Assembly: GCA_012845835.1 (NCBI GenBank)
Contig: JABAKD010000016.1
Location: 23,296,573 to 23,360,572, forward strand
DNA: 64,000 nt
Reading direction: 5' to 3'
Source of the DNA: Undaria pinnatifida
Taxonomy: Eukaryota > Sar > Phaeophyceae > Laminariales > Alariaceae
The notes below the pieces were generated by a model that searched no databases, was not told where the DNA came from, and saw nothing but the letters and a program-made list of their open reading frames with translations. Positions 46,601 to 56,062 of this stretch are shown here, piece after piece. Within the stretch, counting starts at the first letter, position 1, and each line of letters begins with the position of its first letter. Position numbers and translations under genes: made by a program.

Positions 46601-46723
46601 AAGATTGGAGACTCTAGTGACGACGGACAGCCAGCATCGAAGAAGAAGCGCAAGAAGCGCATCCCCTCTGCGGGGGAGCGCAACACCTCCAAGAGGCCTA
46701 GGAAGGACTCCTCCAGATCATGA
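34646..46723 (+). CDS. Mutator-like (MULE) transposase, 7-8 exons
   Basis: Cut-and-paste DNA transposase acting in the nucleus. Proposed exons: 34646-35197, 39124-39204, 39978-40295, 41658-41873, 42669-42826, 43264-43448, 46452-46723. All introns are GT..AG and join in phase, giving 593 aa. An optional 57-codon exon, 45922-46092, is also phase-neutral. Exon 1 encodes a WRKY/FAR1-like zinc finger with Cys residues and HDNC. WDDDGAFLRCFVMPGG precedes the DDE core CFSLDGAHLKG (first Asp), CFTDGDKGADS (second Asp), then VRHCLQHII. The catalytic Glu is in TSNPAESMNS. Exon 6 holds a SWIM finger, CTCEGPQKMLLPCRHVL, and the last exon a basic, nuclear-targeting tail. No frame break is seen within exons. 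An extra exon in the 3.9 kb intron 1 may be missing. No TIRs were identified. Confidence 0.85.
35520..35786 (+). repeat. Tandem repeat, about 80-100 bp unit, three copies (MULE intron 1)
   Basis: Three units each contain TTTTACACCATA, an ACGTG-ATA block, GCAG-CTAGACTC, GGGCTAT and TTTGGT-GACTA. Units start near 35521, 35600 and 35687; the third has an extra inserted segment. No coding role is evident. Confidence 0.85.
36112..36235 (+). repeat. Dispersed repeat shared with 3565-3690
   Basis: See the entry at 3565. This copy lies in intron 1 of the MULE transposase gene. Confidence 0.45.
36540..36740 (+). repeat. Dispersed repeat shared with 56985-57130
   Basis: Shares GTAGGTG, AGATCT-GGGTCAC, CCCCTC, CACTAC-GTA-G-GCCTT and CTCGTCGACTCGC in the same order with 56985-57130. 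About 70% identical by eye; class unknown. Confidence 0.6.
36750..36884 (-). mobile_element. tRNA-derived SINE-like sequence (minus)
   Basis: On the minus strand it opens CCGGTCGCCCC (shared with 30311), has box-A-like TAGACTAGTGG and box-B-like AGTTCGATTCC, then CCCACCGTGGCGAGG and an A-rich tail (36751-36778). The T stem cannot pair as in a real tRNA, so this is a retroposon or pseudo-tRNA rather than a functional tRNA gene. It lies inside MULE intron 1. Confidence 0.55.
38680..38750. repeat. AT-rich hairpin with TAGACTA motifs
   Basis: ACACTATGTTA and TAACATAGTGT form a perfect 11-bp inverted pair, with a second partial pairing inside the loop. GCGCATTAGACTA just before it recurs at about 38821. 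It lies in MULE intron 1. Confidence 0.65.
41440..41552 (-). mobile_element. tRNA-derived SINE-like sequence (minus)
   Basis: The minus strand reads GGTTGGTCAGCGTGGTTAAG (box A region). A loop region with short hairpins follows, then ATTCAAATTCCCACCGTAG (box B region). The end CCCACCGTAGCGTGG matches CCCACCGTGGCGAGG of the 36.8 kb copy, suggesting one family. Acceptor pairing is absent. It lies in MULE intron 3. Confidence 0.45.
43104..43181 (+). repeat. Perfect 39-bp tandem duplication
   Basis: The 39-bp unit starting GCTCAATGTGTACGCATTGC is repeated twice with no mismatch, about 80 bp upstream of the acceptor of the SWIM-finger exon. Perfect identity means a recent event. Confidence 0.95.
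44093..45272. mobile_element. Foldback-like element built of CCACGG repeats (MULE intron 6)
   Basis: The left arm (44093-44525) is full of CCACGG units with a rough 12-base rhythm. The right arm (44940-45272) is full of the inverse, CCGTGG. The outermost blocks are inverted: TTTTTGGCGGAG at 44121-44132 against CTCCGCCAAAAA at 45221-45232, each with a CACATTRTGTG-like block outside. The middle (44560-44900) is unrelated DNA. The His-Gly-rich 129-codon frame at 44100-44489 is produced by the repeat and is not a gene. Confidence 0.7.
44754..44784. repeat. Perfect 11-bp stem hairpin
   Basis: CGTGCTACCTC and GAGGTAGCACG are separated by 9 bases, at the centre of the foldback element. If transcribed in the intron it would fold well, but no U-run follows and no terminator role is implied. 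Confidence 0.8.
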
Positions 46724-49020
46724 TTTTTGGCGACCCTGATAAGTGCACCATGACTACTTCCGTGTATGAGGATATTGAGTAGACATCGTGACTGATGTAC
46801 GCACATGATGAGTATCTGATAGTCACCATGACTGCTGTACGATGGCTGCCGTATGCTCTGCTGTAGGGATCAGGTTGAGGGCTGGTGCTGTCTTGTCCGT
46901 AGTCTCTTGTTGGCATCGCTCGCTACCCAGTTATTATATGCTAATGATATGCAGCCAGCCTGGCTGCTGTGCGAAAACCGCCTTATGGCCCACAGTGCTG
47001 AGCGCTAATAGTGTGGTCGGTGCTCGTCCGGAGTGCATGGTTGTATATCGCTCTCGCTTTGCAGGTGTTGCCATCAACAGACTAGTGGTCGCTGTGTATG
47101 ATCCTCCGCTTTCCCTTGGAGCATGTTCAATTCGCATTGCAGCATAACGATGCTCTGAAAAATAGCTTTTTTGAGTGCACTTATAGCGTCGCCCTTTCAG
47201 TCGAGAATACCGTATTCCGCTAGACTGGTGGTCCGTAAAAAACTTGCTGACGCCGCGGGTTTCGTTTCTTCAGGCGCAGAAATAAGAAAATGCAATGACT
47301 CATCTCACGATAGGGGTTGCACGTTTTGAGCTAAAATGTCTCTGGCCCGTTGAGCTAACTCAAGTGAAGAACTAACGGTTTTTCTAAAATCCTTCTATTA
47401 ATACGAGGATAATTTGTTTGAGGACTAGGAAGACATGGAAGCGTGGGCGGGTTGCGCGAACGGATGCCTTCGAAGTCATGTTCGACATGGAAGCGTGGGC
47501 GGGTTGCGCGAACGGGTGCTTCCGAAGTCATGTTCCGAGTGATGATGATGGATGATGGTATTGAGCTCCTCGTGTCAGGAGCTAAGAAACTTTCTGCTGC
47601 ACCCCTACGGTGGGATGGCTCGAATATGCCATGAGTTCGAGAAGGTCTGTGCGCACCAGTTTGAAAGACAGATCGGTGGTTGGTGCGGACGGTTGTCTCG
47701 CAGGGTGTCGTTCTCGTTTGCAGCTTCCTCAAGCACGCACGTCACGGAGATATTATCACTGCATAGTTGATGTCGCTTTCGGTGTAGGGTCCACTGATTG
47801 TGGGAATAAACGCGCCCCACTAATTTGTAACAGACATCAGAATGTCTGTCTGTAAAGATAATAGTGCTGCAGTGTCATCCGAAGAGGCCTTACGAGATCA
47901 ACGGTGTTCGCGGAAAGCGTCGTTCTTCCTCCAAACGTGGACGGCCGACCATGAGAATGGAAATTCCGGTGTTAACCGCCTATGGTGCTGAAAATTGATG
48001 GTCTCAAACCTGGAACATTTGATCCTGGAAATGTTCACTCAATGATTGCTGCCAGCCGCGTCAACGATTGCCTGGGAAGCCTCAACGATAGAGTAGACGT
48101 CTGTACTGATAGTAGAATATGATCGTGTTTTTCCTGTGGTGACTACCTTGTAGGGCCTGTCAATTTCCTGACACTCTATTCAGGTTGACGTGTAGACCCG
48201 AGTGGCGGTCGTCGTCGAATGAATTATCGCACGCTCCGCTGTCTGCCAGCATGCTTATGCGGTCGGCACCAAGTTCATTCAAATGCAGTGGGTAGAGGGG
48301 CACCTAAATATGTCGATGTATGGATCACGCTGACAGCGGGGCAAGGTATTCCTTTTCCATTGCAGGGTATCAAGTGATTTAGCGATTTTCGTTCGGATCA
48401 AACTTGAAGTTTGCAGTTGCGGTGTCTGTTGTCGTGTGTTTTTTCTCGATTAGTCACGTTAAAAGTGGCCGAAGAGGTCGTTGTTTCATACCTGCTAGCG
48501 CCCGTACCTTACGTGGTATTTGTAAACCATCGCGACTCCCTTTGTGACAAATGATGTTGACTTGCTTGGTCTCGAGGGTCGGTCGCACTCACATGTTTCA
48601 TCATATATACGTTGGGATATGGTTGAATGCCAAGTGCGCTATGTAGTCATGTTTATAAGTTGCTCGCCCCGGACGTTCTTCTTTCTTCGTATAGCCAACC
48701 CGTCGCGCCGCCTTGATGTTTCATTTAGCATGAGGAGTGATGAACGCGCACCCAGGGGCACTTTATTAACGACGTACACGGGGTCACTATAGCGTAATGC
48801 GCTGCCAAAATGGGGGTACATTTGGCTAATGCGCCTCCAAAAAAGATGAAGCATGATGTCACACACAATGGCGACGATCGTAAGGCAGCTCACCTGCCTG
48901 AGGTTTGTGTATGGAATCTTCTGCTACGGTGAGTTCGGTGGTTCCGTCAGTTTTCGCTCCCCGCTCGATACAACGATGAGGTGGTTTTTTCGAAAATCTC
49001 GATACTTTCTCAGAATATCA
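46724..49020. other. No confirmed gene downstream of the MULE transposase
   Basis: No frame shows family motifs. The only clear structure is the 52-bp tandem duplication at 47432-47535. No inverse of the DNA upstream of the MULE gene was found that could serve as its right terminal repeat. Confidence 0.45.
47432..47535 (+). repeat. 52-bp tandem duplication
   Basis: Two units start GACATGGAAGCGTGGGCGGG and end AAGTCATGTTC, differing at only about three positions. Overlapping short frames on both strands are not convincing genes. Confidence 0.92.
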
Positions 49021-49222
49021 AGTTTTGGAGGCGCACGATAGGATAATGTGCGCCCGGAAAATCAAAACATGTGAGTACATGCTACCACGCGAAACGACAG
49101 CGACCGAAGGATGATACACCTGCCGAGAGATTGTGTCTACGGCGCCTGAGGTCACGGTAGGTGCATTAGACCCGTCGGTCATTGCTCCTCGCTCGGGATT
49201 ACAATCGTGTTCGTTCATGGTC
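49021..49222 (+). repeat. Hairpin-headed dispersed repeat, copy A
   Basis: Starts with an inverted pair (TTTTGGAGGCGCAC ... GTGCGCCCGGAAAA), continues through CATGCTACCACGCG, and ends near the hAT-like element's left target duplication. Related copies lie at 52190-52410 and 52393-52560. Confidence 0.65.
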
Positions 49223-49230
49223 TAAATAAT
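49223..49230 (+). repeat. Target site duplication, left (TAAATAAT)
   Basis: TAAATAAT immediately precedes the left terminal inverted repeat and recurs at 52161-52168. One extra T at 52160 separates the right repeat from its copy; alternatively the duplication is 9 bp with one mismatch (CTAAATAAT/TTAAATAAT). Confidence 0.75.
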
Positions 49231-49248
49231 CAGGGTGGTGTTCGGTAA
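49231..49248 (+). repeat. Left TIR of hAT-like element
   Basis: CAGGGTGGTGTTCGGTAA, an exact inverse of 52142-52159. Confidence 0.92.
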
Positions 49249-49254
49249 CGATAT

Positions 49255-50030
49255 TTTAGGCGGTCTCAGACGGGGCGGTACTGCCACTTGCCGGTAGTTT
49301 TGCTGACGGTAGTCAGTATTTCGTTATTTGACGGTAGCTACCTTGACGGAAACGGTAAAACCAAGATGTGCCGGTAATTATGTCGGAGGTGATAGGACAC
49401 GATGGTAATTTTTCGACGGTAGACGGTACTTCGATATCTGACGGTAACTGCCTTGACGGAAACGGTAAAACTAAAATATGCCGGCAATATTTTGGCGGCA
49501 ATGCAACACGACGGTAATTTCATGACGGTAGACGGTATTTCGTTTTTCGGCGGTAACGCCGTTGGCGGTAAACGGTAACACGAGAAATGCCGGTATTTGG
49601 CAATGTCGTTGGATACGTGCGTGCCTCACAGGCGAGCAAGCTACTTCTCTTTTCATCACATCGGGATTGAGCAGTCTCATGCAAACAACAACCACCGGAA
49701 AAACAAAAAAAAGGCGCCTACACAACAACATCCGCCACATGTCGCGCGGCATCCAGCACAACAAACTGCTGACGGTGCGATTCGGGCGGTATCCAGTGTT
49801 GGCGGTACTCTCTTGGCGGTATCTACAGTTGCCGGTTTTTATTTGCCGGTAAACGGTTAAACATCAACCTGACGGCAATTCCGTCTGACGGTAGCAAATG
49901 TGACGGCAGTTTCTTGACGGTAGACGGTAATTTAGTTTTCGGCGGTAACGCCCTTGGCGGTAGACGGTAACACGAGAATATGCCGGTAAACGGCGGAATA
50001 CCAGGACCGTCAGACGGGGCGGTAAAAACA
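49255..50030 (+). repeat. Subterminal CGGTA motif field
   Basis: More than twenty CGGTA motifs, mostly as TGACGGTA or GGCGGTA and often in pairs such as GACGGTAGACGGTA, fill the first ~800 bp of the element almost all in one orientation. Longer blocks recur (GGCGGTAACGCC, CGGTAACACGAGAA-ATGCCGG). The small frames here are by-products. Confidence 0.85.
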
Positions 50031-50198
50031 ACGACGGGTAGAAGATACAATAGCTGTCGCTAAAACGAGCGACAGCTGATAGATGTAACTGTTGTCAGAC
50101 GTGTGCGCCCACGGGCCATTGGTTCGTGTGATTGCGAGGGGCGCCACAGGTGGAATAGAGCCGATGTGACGTTTGTTGTATTGCAATTGATGTGGTCA

Positions 50199-50790
50199 TT
50201 AGTTGGCCGCGACGGCGTTGAAGACGCCCTCGCCTGTGTACCTACCCCGCGTGCTTTGTGCTAAGTCCACCAGCCTAACCTCTTCCCGCAACCTAGCCTT
50301 TATGGTGTCGGAGTTTCCAAGCTTGCCTATCCTGTCGAAACTCATTGGCTCTACCATGAGGTCCGCTAGTCTTTTAGCCCTACTGAGACAGACGAAAGTA
50401 AGCCCCGTGCAGGCCTCCTTCCGCCCCAAGTCTATGACGGCCTTCTCTAACGTCTGCCCACTGTGATTCATGCATAGTGATGGCCCAGCAGAGCCTCAAC
50501 GGCAGTTGCGTCCTGACCTGCGTTCCGCCGTCCTGCCAAGTAGTGTCTACGGGAGAAATCGGCCCACACCCTCTATATCTCTCCTGAGACGACCATTCCC
50601 CCCCTGAGTGTACCCTCTGAACTTGACGACATCGGAAAGGAGTCGTAAAGGGGGAGGTTCGGCGGGGGCGCGTCGTCTGCAAACACCAACTCAACGACTT
50701 GGCCTCGAATGCCGTTCACGAGTCCAACTTGTTGTACAGGTTCTTCGTGAGCATGACCTTGGCTCCCTTAACTAGGTAGAGGTCCCTCTT
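50199..50790 (-). pseudogene. Pif1-type helicase, C-terminal fragment (broken)
   Basis: On the minus strand, KVMLTKNLYNKLDS (about 50730-50770) matches the Pif1 V-M-L-x-K-N-L segment. LRLCWAITMHESQ (about 50475-50520) matches A-x-T-x-H-K-S-Q, and after a one-base shift SGQTLEKAVIDLGR follows. GLTFVCLSRAKRLADLMVEP is helicase motif VI with its conserved T-x-V-x-x-S-R-x-K-x-x-x-x-L pattern. At least two frameshifts are needed and the ATPase N-terminal half is absent, so this is a captured or remnant gene. Full-length Pif1-like proteins are several hundred residues. In eukaryotic transposons such helicases also occur as Helitron domains, but no Rep domain is seen here. Confidence 0.82.
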
Positions 50791-51831
50791 CAGCCCCTCC
50801 ACCGTGTCTGCTGTCGCCCTTCTGGCGTTGGCGCGCGGACCGAGTTTGGGTCAATCGCCCCCAACGGACGTCTCTACATGATGACCTACTCTCACCACGG
50901 GACAGCAGTAGATACACTCAGCGGACACACCCCTAGCGGGCACACACTCCCCATGCCCGCTCTCCGCTGGCCACTATTGTCGCCCGATGCGCCCGTTGTC
51001 CGTGTGCTGCCCGCTGTGTGAGCGCTGTGTGCCGGCTGTGTGAGCGGTGTGTGCTGCTGCTTTTGCCCGTGTGGTCTGCTGTGTGCCGGCGTGCAAACTA
51101 TTTTGTGTGTTTTGTTGCTCCGTGGTGGTCTGCCTACACCTGCAGAGACTGGTCTAAAATCAAATGATCCCACACTAAAATCAAGTTTAGTCGAAGACAC
51201 GCACGCAAACTATTTTTTCTTCATGGGAGCCTAATTAAACTCGAACGATCCCAAACCGCAACACAGGGGGTTATAAATCCTGCGAGGGGGGCTCTTTGGT
51301 TGAAGTTGATCCTTAATCCTGCAAGCAGCAAGCCAGTTTTCATTGATTGCCTCACACACCCCACCCGCCCCACACAACGATATCACCTCCCCCTCCAAAC
51401 GCTCTTCTTCTACATCAATTACCACCCAGCCCTGTAGGGCACGGACACGAGGTAGATGCGGCTGCGCCGCCATAGCTAGGCCGGGGGGGGCCTCTCTCGG
51501 CTGTGCTGTGGTGGGCTGCTACTACTACAGCTAGCTGCTGCTGCTGTGTCTTCTTCGCGTTTGTCGCCATACACATCCGTGCTCTTGTCTTTGGTTGTGT
51601 GTGTCGCCACACGCCCGCCCTTGTTTTACTCATCATGTATGTGTCTCGCATTTTCCGTTACAATCGTGCGCAGCCGCGTCCTAGCGGCAGATGGCAACCA
51701 CGTGTGAAAGGCTGCCGGACAGCAGCACGGGTGAAGTTCTGTGAGGGGGCGCGCACGTGCGTGCGCACACGGTGGCACTACTCCAACGCATCTCGAGGAT
51801 TGCCCACACACACGACGAATGCCGTCTGTCC

Positions 51832-52117
51832 CCAGTTTTTAGGACACAACATCCCAATCTACGAAGAAGGCGAACTGATTTCTGCTGTCACAGCAGTTAT
51901 GCGAGAATGTTTCCGGAAATTTCCGCCAAGAATTTTCCCAGTAATTCGTGATGGGCATGCTTTTCTAGTGATGGAAAAAAAAGGTTTCCAACTTACTTCG
52001 CAGGCATTATTCCTATCGGACCTGGAAGGCGTTATACACTCTCGATTTTTACTCTACGACTACCCCCTTATTTTGTTTAAATTTGACATTTCAATGCGAG
52101 GCCCAGGTGTAAATTAG
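51832..52117 (+). CDS. Unknown exon-like reading frame inside the hAT-like element
   Basis: I do not recognise this frame. It follows a good splice acceptor (CCGTCTGTCCCCAG, ending near 51835) and runs about 93 codons to a stop just before the right TIR, with balanced composition unlike the repeat-driven frames around it (FLGHNIPIYEEGELISAVTA ... HAFLVMEKKGFQL). The upstream part of the open frame (51503-51831) is low-complexity and probably non-coding. It may be the last exon of the element's former gene or captured host sequence. Confidence 0.3.
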
Positions 52118-52141
52118 AAACTCGCTTCGAAAAAGCTCGAA

Positions 52142-52159
52142 TTACCGAACACCACCCTG
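52142..52159 (-). repeat. Right TIR of hAT-like element
   Basis: TTACCGAACACCACCCTG, an exact inverse of 49231-49248; the copy of TAAATAAT follows one base later. Confidence 0.92.
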
Positions 52160-52189
52160 TTAAATAATCTTGCTATCTCAGAGCATTCT

Positions 52190-52434
52190 GCCGGGGCACT
52201 TCAGGCTATAATGTGCCCCCGAAAACATGAAGCATTCTGCCACCCACGATGACGGTGACCGCGTGAATGCTACATGCCCTACCTGGGGCATGTGCCGCTG
52301 CGGTGGGTGCAGTACTTCCGTCAGTCATTGCTCTCCGTTTGATACACAGACTCGCGGTTGTGTTCTCCAAAACATGATATCTTAGCGCAAGTTTCGGAGG
52401 CACACAAATAATATGGGTGTGCCCCCGAAATAGA
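52190..52434 (+). repeat. Hairpin-headed dispersed repeat, copy B with two hairpins
   Basis: Two inverted pairs, 52190-52228 (CGGGGCAC ... GTGCCCCCG) and 52393-52434 (TTTCGGAGGCACAC ... GTGTGCCCCCGAAA), bracket a segment related to copy A at 49021-49222. Another partial copy follows to about 52560 (CATGCTACCACGCG). Confidence 0.65.
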
Positions 52435-52628
52435 AAACGGTTTATTAATAGTCTAGCATGCTACCACGCGCGATGACGCCGACTGCTGTAAGGTGCAAGG
52501 CCCGCCTGGGCGTTGCGCAAACAAGGCCGATGACTGCTGCGTGGGGTACGTTGCTGACCTACAAGACACTACACGAACGGTCTCTCGTGTCAACACGCTC
52601 TCAATCTTTTAACCGTTTGTTGCAGTTT

Positions 52629-52739
52629 GTTGCTCAGGGTTGTGAGCTAGTTTAGAACCCCTCTCCCTGAGCAAGCAGGTTGCGGGTTGTAGCCGTCGAA
52701 GTATTTCACGCGGCGAAGCTTCAACCAATCCTGAGCAAC
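52629..52739 (+). mobile_element. Small MITE, copy 2
   Basis: 111 bp with 14-bp terminal inverted repeats that differ at one base: GTTGCTCAGGGTTG and the inverse CAATCCTGAGCAAC. Matches 15820-15937. The interior has a further short palindrome (GAAGTATTTCACGCGGCGAAGCTTC region). Confidence 0.8.
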
Positions 52740-53025
52740 GCTACCTCGCACACCCTAGTGACGTTTCTATCGTACAGTAACGGCTGATACTTACTGCTGA
52801 GCGAATACTACGCTCCGCAGCTGCTTTCGTCTATCTACCGCTTTTGCTGCTGTAGACTATTTGGCATAGACTAGACTGCGTACAGAGTATTTCTCTTGGC
52901 TCCGTACGAATTCGAATATATATACCGCCACTCAGTAAATACGTATGTATACGAAGGTGGCTCCAGCTGGGTCGTGTATCCGCGGGCCATCTGAACTGTG
53001 CCGACCTGTCCCCCCGGAAACGGAG

Positions 53026-53097
53026 GCTCCACGGTGTATAAAGGAACGCGAAACGAGCCCTGCTCCGCGGTGTATAAAAGGAACGCGGGACGAGCCC
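53026..53097 (+). repeat. 36-bp tandem duplication containing TATAAA
   Basis: Two units starting GCTCC-CGGTGTATAAA and containing GGAACGCG and ACGAGCCC, period 36 bp, a few mismatches. Each contains a TATA-box-like string, but no gene downstream supports a promoter call. Confidence 0.85.
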
Positions 53098-55530
53098 AGC
53101 CAGGGCAACAATCTCCCGAGTAGTAGCGTCACCGACACAAATCACGCCGCTTCAGCATGCCGTGTTCCACGGGCCATGCCGTAATCCCTTACTGGCTCCT
53201 GCGCGACCGTAGCCTGCATATCGTACGTGTCCTCTCGGAATGATATCATACTGCTGCTGTGGTCGAAATAGATGGAGACCGCACTGGTATCGCAACAAAC
53301 TGCTGTGTTCAGGGTACAGTCAGGGTAAAAAGCACTGCAGCTGTACAGCAATACCTGGTGCAGCAGTAGATTCGCAGTCTCGTCCTCGAAATATGGGGGC
53401 GTGAAGGTGGTTCAGCTCTTAGCTACGGCCAACTGCCGCTGCGACAGGACATCCGCCGAAGTACCAGGTACTCGTATTGACCCTCTGCGTACAAGTACTG
53501 CTGTACGAGCCTTTCAATTTTTCTCAATAGGTTATTTTTAGAACTCAGAACTTGAGAACCCGAAAACGGCCAGAAACCCCGGGGCAATTTAGGTTGCCCC
53601 CCTGTGTTATATAATGTAGACTTACCGTCATATGTAAGCAAACGCTTCAAAATCTGTGTGAGAACCACGTCAAGGTTTTGGTATAAGATGCGTGATGTGT
53701 GATGTGTTCGATGTCTTCTCACCTTTTGCAGGGCCAGAGACTCTCTACGCGGATAACCGGCCAAGCCTCTGGGTAAGGTGAGTAGGGCGTGGTTCCATGC
53801 ACCTTCTATTGCGGATTTTGATGAGTGTTTCAACAGGCTGTGGCTCTCACTCGATGCCCTTTTCCGACCCCCAACAATCAGAATACCCGAGACTACGTTG
53901 TTTTTCGTCCTACGGCTAGTCGAGCTTTCTCGAGTTTGTTCTGTTTGCGCGAGAGCAAAGAGCAAGCATGAAAGCGAGCATGAGATCAAGCATGAGCCCA
54001 CCGGCTAGCTTCAACAGCAAAGACAGAGAGCACCCTCTACCGTCTGAGCTAACTAAGCCCCCTACTCCCAGCTAACAGCAGCCTTGCCTGGCGTTTTTTT
54101 TCCCCGCTGCTTGAACTGTTCCTTAAAACTGACCCAAGGCGGACAAGCAATCCGAGGCGGATAGACCCCAACCCAACATGGAACGTAATCCCAGCAAAGG
54201 TGTCCCAGCTGTCCCGGCGGGCATTCCAGCGGGCATGTCGGCGGAGGGAGGGAGCGCCCCGTCCACCCCACCCTCTATTGTGATACCTGCGGTAGAATAT
54301 TCCAGTGACCCAGAGTCTGCTGGGGCGAGGCGAAGGGACCGTCTGCTTGGGTTATCGTCAAACAGCCGAGTTTCCTTGCGGCTACGAGTTGGGAAACGGA
54401 GACCGCTCTCCTTGAGCGGAGGGCACAACAGCGGTTCGCCGCCAGGTAAGCCTTGAGATCTCGCTCTGAGTGCAGGCTCGTTGTTCTGGCTCAATGCAGT
54501 GGGTACGGTGGATGCACGCGCAAAGGGATGGCGAAATTTGTTTGCTGTGTCGGCCTGTAGGGTGCAGCTTGCCTTGAGCATCGGATGGTACAAAGGTGCG
54601 AAGTTCGGGAGTTCGTACATCCCGTGTAGCTTCAAGCACGATTTCAAATTTTTTACTCAATAATAATACTAAGTACCTGGTACGTCGTAACTGGCACGTA
54701 TACTACCGCGGTACCGCCGTGCAACACGGATGATAGCATACCCCTGCTGAGTAGCACGCCCCCCTTCAAAAGCACACCCGGCGACGCCCGGGGGTATTTT
54801 ATTTTTATTGGTGTTCAACCGTCACTTTATCACCGGGGGTACCTTGAATGCCACCCCACCTTCGGACGCACGCCTGAAAAGTATCAACTCCAAGGTATGC
54901 CCGATGGACACCGTCCACCCACAACACGCACGCGCTGGTATGGATACCGGTACCAACCTGGAGGCAACCACGGTTGCCGCGCATCACAGTAGTGGGCCGA
55001 TCGAGTAGTGGACCGGACCCCACCGGTACCTGCTGCTGCGCGCCTTGAGCAGGGACCGCGCCTATTTTTTCCGGGTCGACCCCGCCTACCGGTACTGATA
55101 CTGGTTGGTACTGATTGGTACTGCCGTGGCTCAATCCCCCACGTACCGGTGAAGTGCTTAAAGCTCCGGCAGGAGCGCCCAACGCAGGGCCCGATACTGC
55201 AGTTCCACAATCGCCAGCCACTCACCCCCTATTAATCACGTCTTAGTCTCCTTGGTTCGTTCTCTAATTATTTATGTCGTTTTTTTTTTTCTTTCTTCCA
55301 TATTACGAGTAGTAGTTCTTTTTTTTTTCCTCTCGGGTTAGTATATTGGTTGGGTTTCCTTCGTGGCATGCGGTGTAGCCGGTGTCAGGTGCGAGTCTTG
55401 AAACGTATGTACCAGTATGGGCCTGGCACGTACGTAGGCTGACTTCCGATTGCTTTTTTATACGAGTATATTAAGAGCGTTTGCGAAAAACAAGTAGTCC
55501 GAGAAGGGTGGGGTGCTTGATGTGATGTCA
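53098..55530. other. Unassigned DNA with three moderately long frames
   Basis: Minus-strand frames at 53423-54001 (192 codons), 54123-54647 (174) and 54805-55221 (138) are longer than usual for this window. None has a domain I recognise, and each overlaps sizeable frames on the other strand. The first begins with a hydrophobic Leu/Cys-rich stretch that could pass for a signal peptide. I leave them as unsupported. Confidence 0.25.
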
Positions 55531-55670
55531 CAGCGTGTTGATGGCAAGCTTTTGCGAGGAGGCAGTTATCGAAAGACGTATGTAGGTGTGAGCAAAATCG
55601 CAGCCTGTTGGTGGCTCGCTTTGGCGACACGGCAGTTATCGAGAGACGTGTGTTGGTGGAAGCAAGGTTT
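55531..55670 (+). repeat. 70-bp tandem duplication
   Basis: Two diverged units share CAGC-TGTTG-TGGC, GGCAGTTATCGA-AGACGT and GT-GGTG--AGCAA. Frames across it on both strands are artefacts of the duplication. Confidence 0.8.
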
Positions 55671-56062
55671 CATCTGCTTTGTTGCTGTGTGTTCGCTTTC
55701 TGAAATTTTCAGCCCCGTTTTGGTATTGCGTACTTGGGCGATGATGGCGGTATGTATGGGCACCACTGCTGCTGCTGCTGTCGTGGGAATCAGCACGTGT
55801 AAACTGATTTTTCCGCCCATGTACATTCAGCTCAGCCGGTGTCCAGTGCACAGGTGATAGCACCATGCCCTCAATGCTCCTTTATACTCCTGCAGTATAT
55901 AGGGTAACTCAAAACCCAATGTGGTTGCTGTCCGCGACGTTTGTTGTATGGCCTCGTCTGCCTTGTTGCAAGTCAATGGCTGGCCAGGGCTGGCTGTTGT
56001 GTTTTTTGTTATTCTTCTCTTAACTTCCTGTTTCCCTTTTTTTCCAAGTTTTTTTCTTCTCC

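Larger units (their letters stand above)
49231..52159. mobile_element. hAT-like DNA transposon (non-autonomous) carrying a Pif1 helicase fragment
   Basis: 2929 bp bounded by perfect 18-bp terminal inverted repeats, CAGGGTGGTGTTCGGTAA at 49231-49248 and its inverse at 52142-52159. It is flanked by an 8-bp (or 9-bp imperfect) target duplication. The CAGGG start and 8-bp duplication fit the hAT superfamily; a 9-bp reading would fit MULEs instead. The left 800 bp is packed with CGGTA-containing motifs like transposase-binding subterminal repeats. Inside are a broken helicase gene on the minus strand and a plus-strand frame of unknown function, but no recognisable transposase. Confidence 0.85.

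Noticed and set aside
50880-51830. Repeat-like and Cys/Ala-rich frames inside the hAT-like element
   Set aside because: Low-complexity composition, overlapping frames on both strands and no recognisable domain; not a transposase.
53026-53097. Promoter pair with TATAAA boxes
   Set aside because: The TATA-like strings are part of a 36-bp tandem duplication and no supported gene starts downstream.
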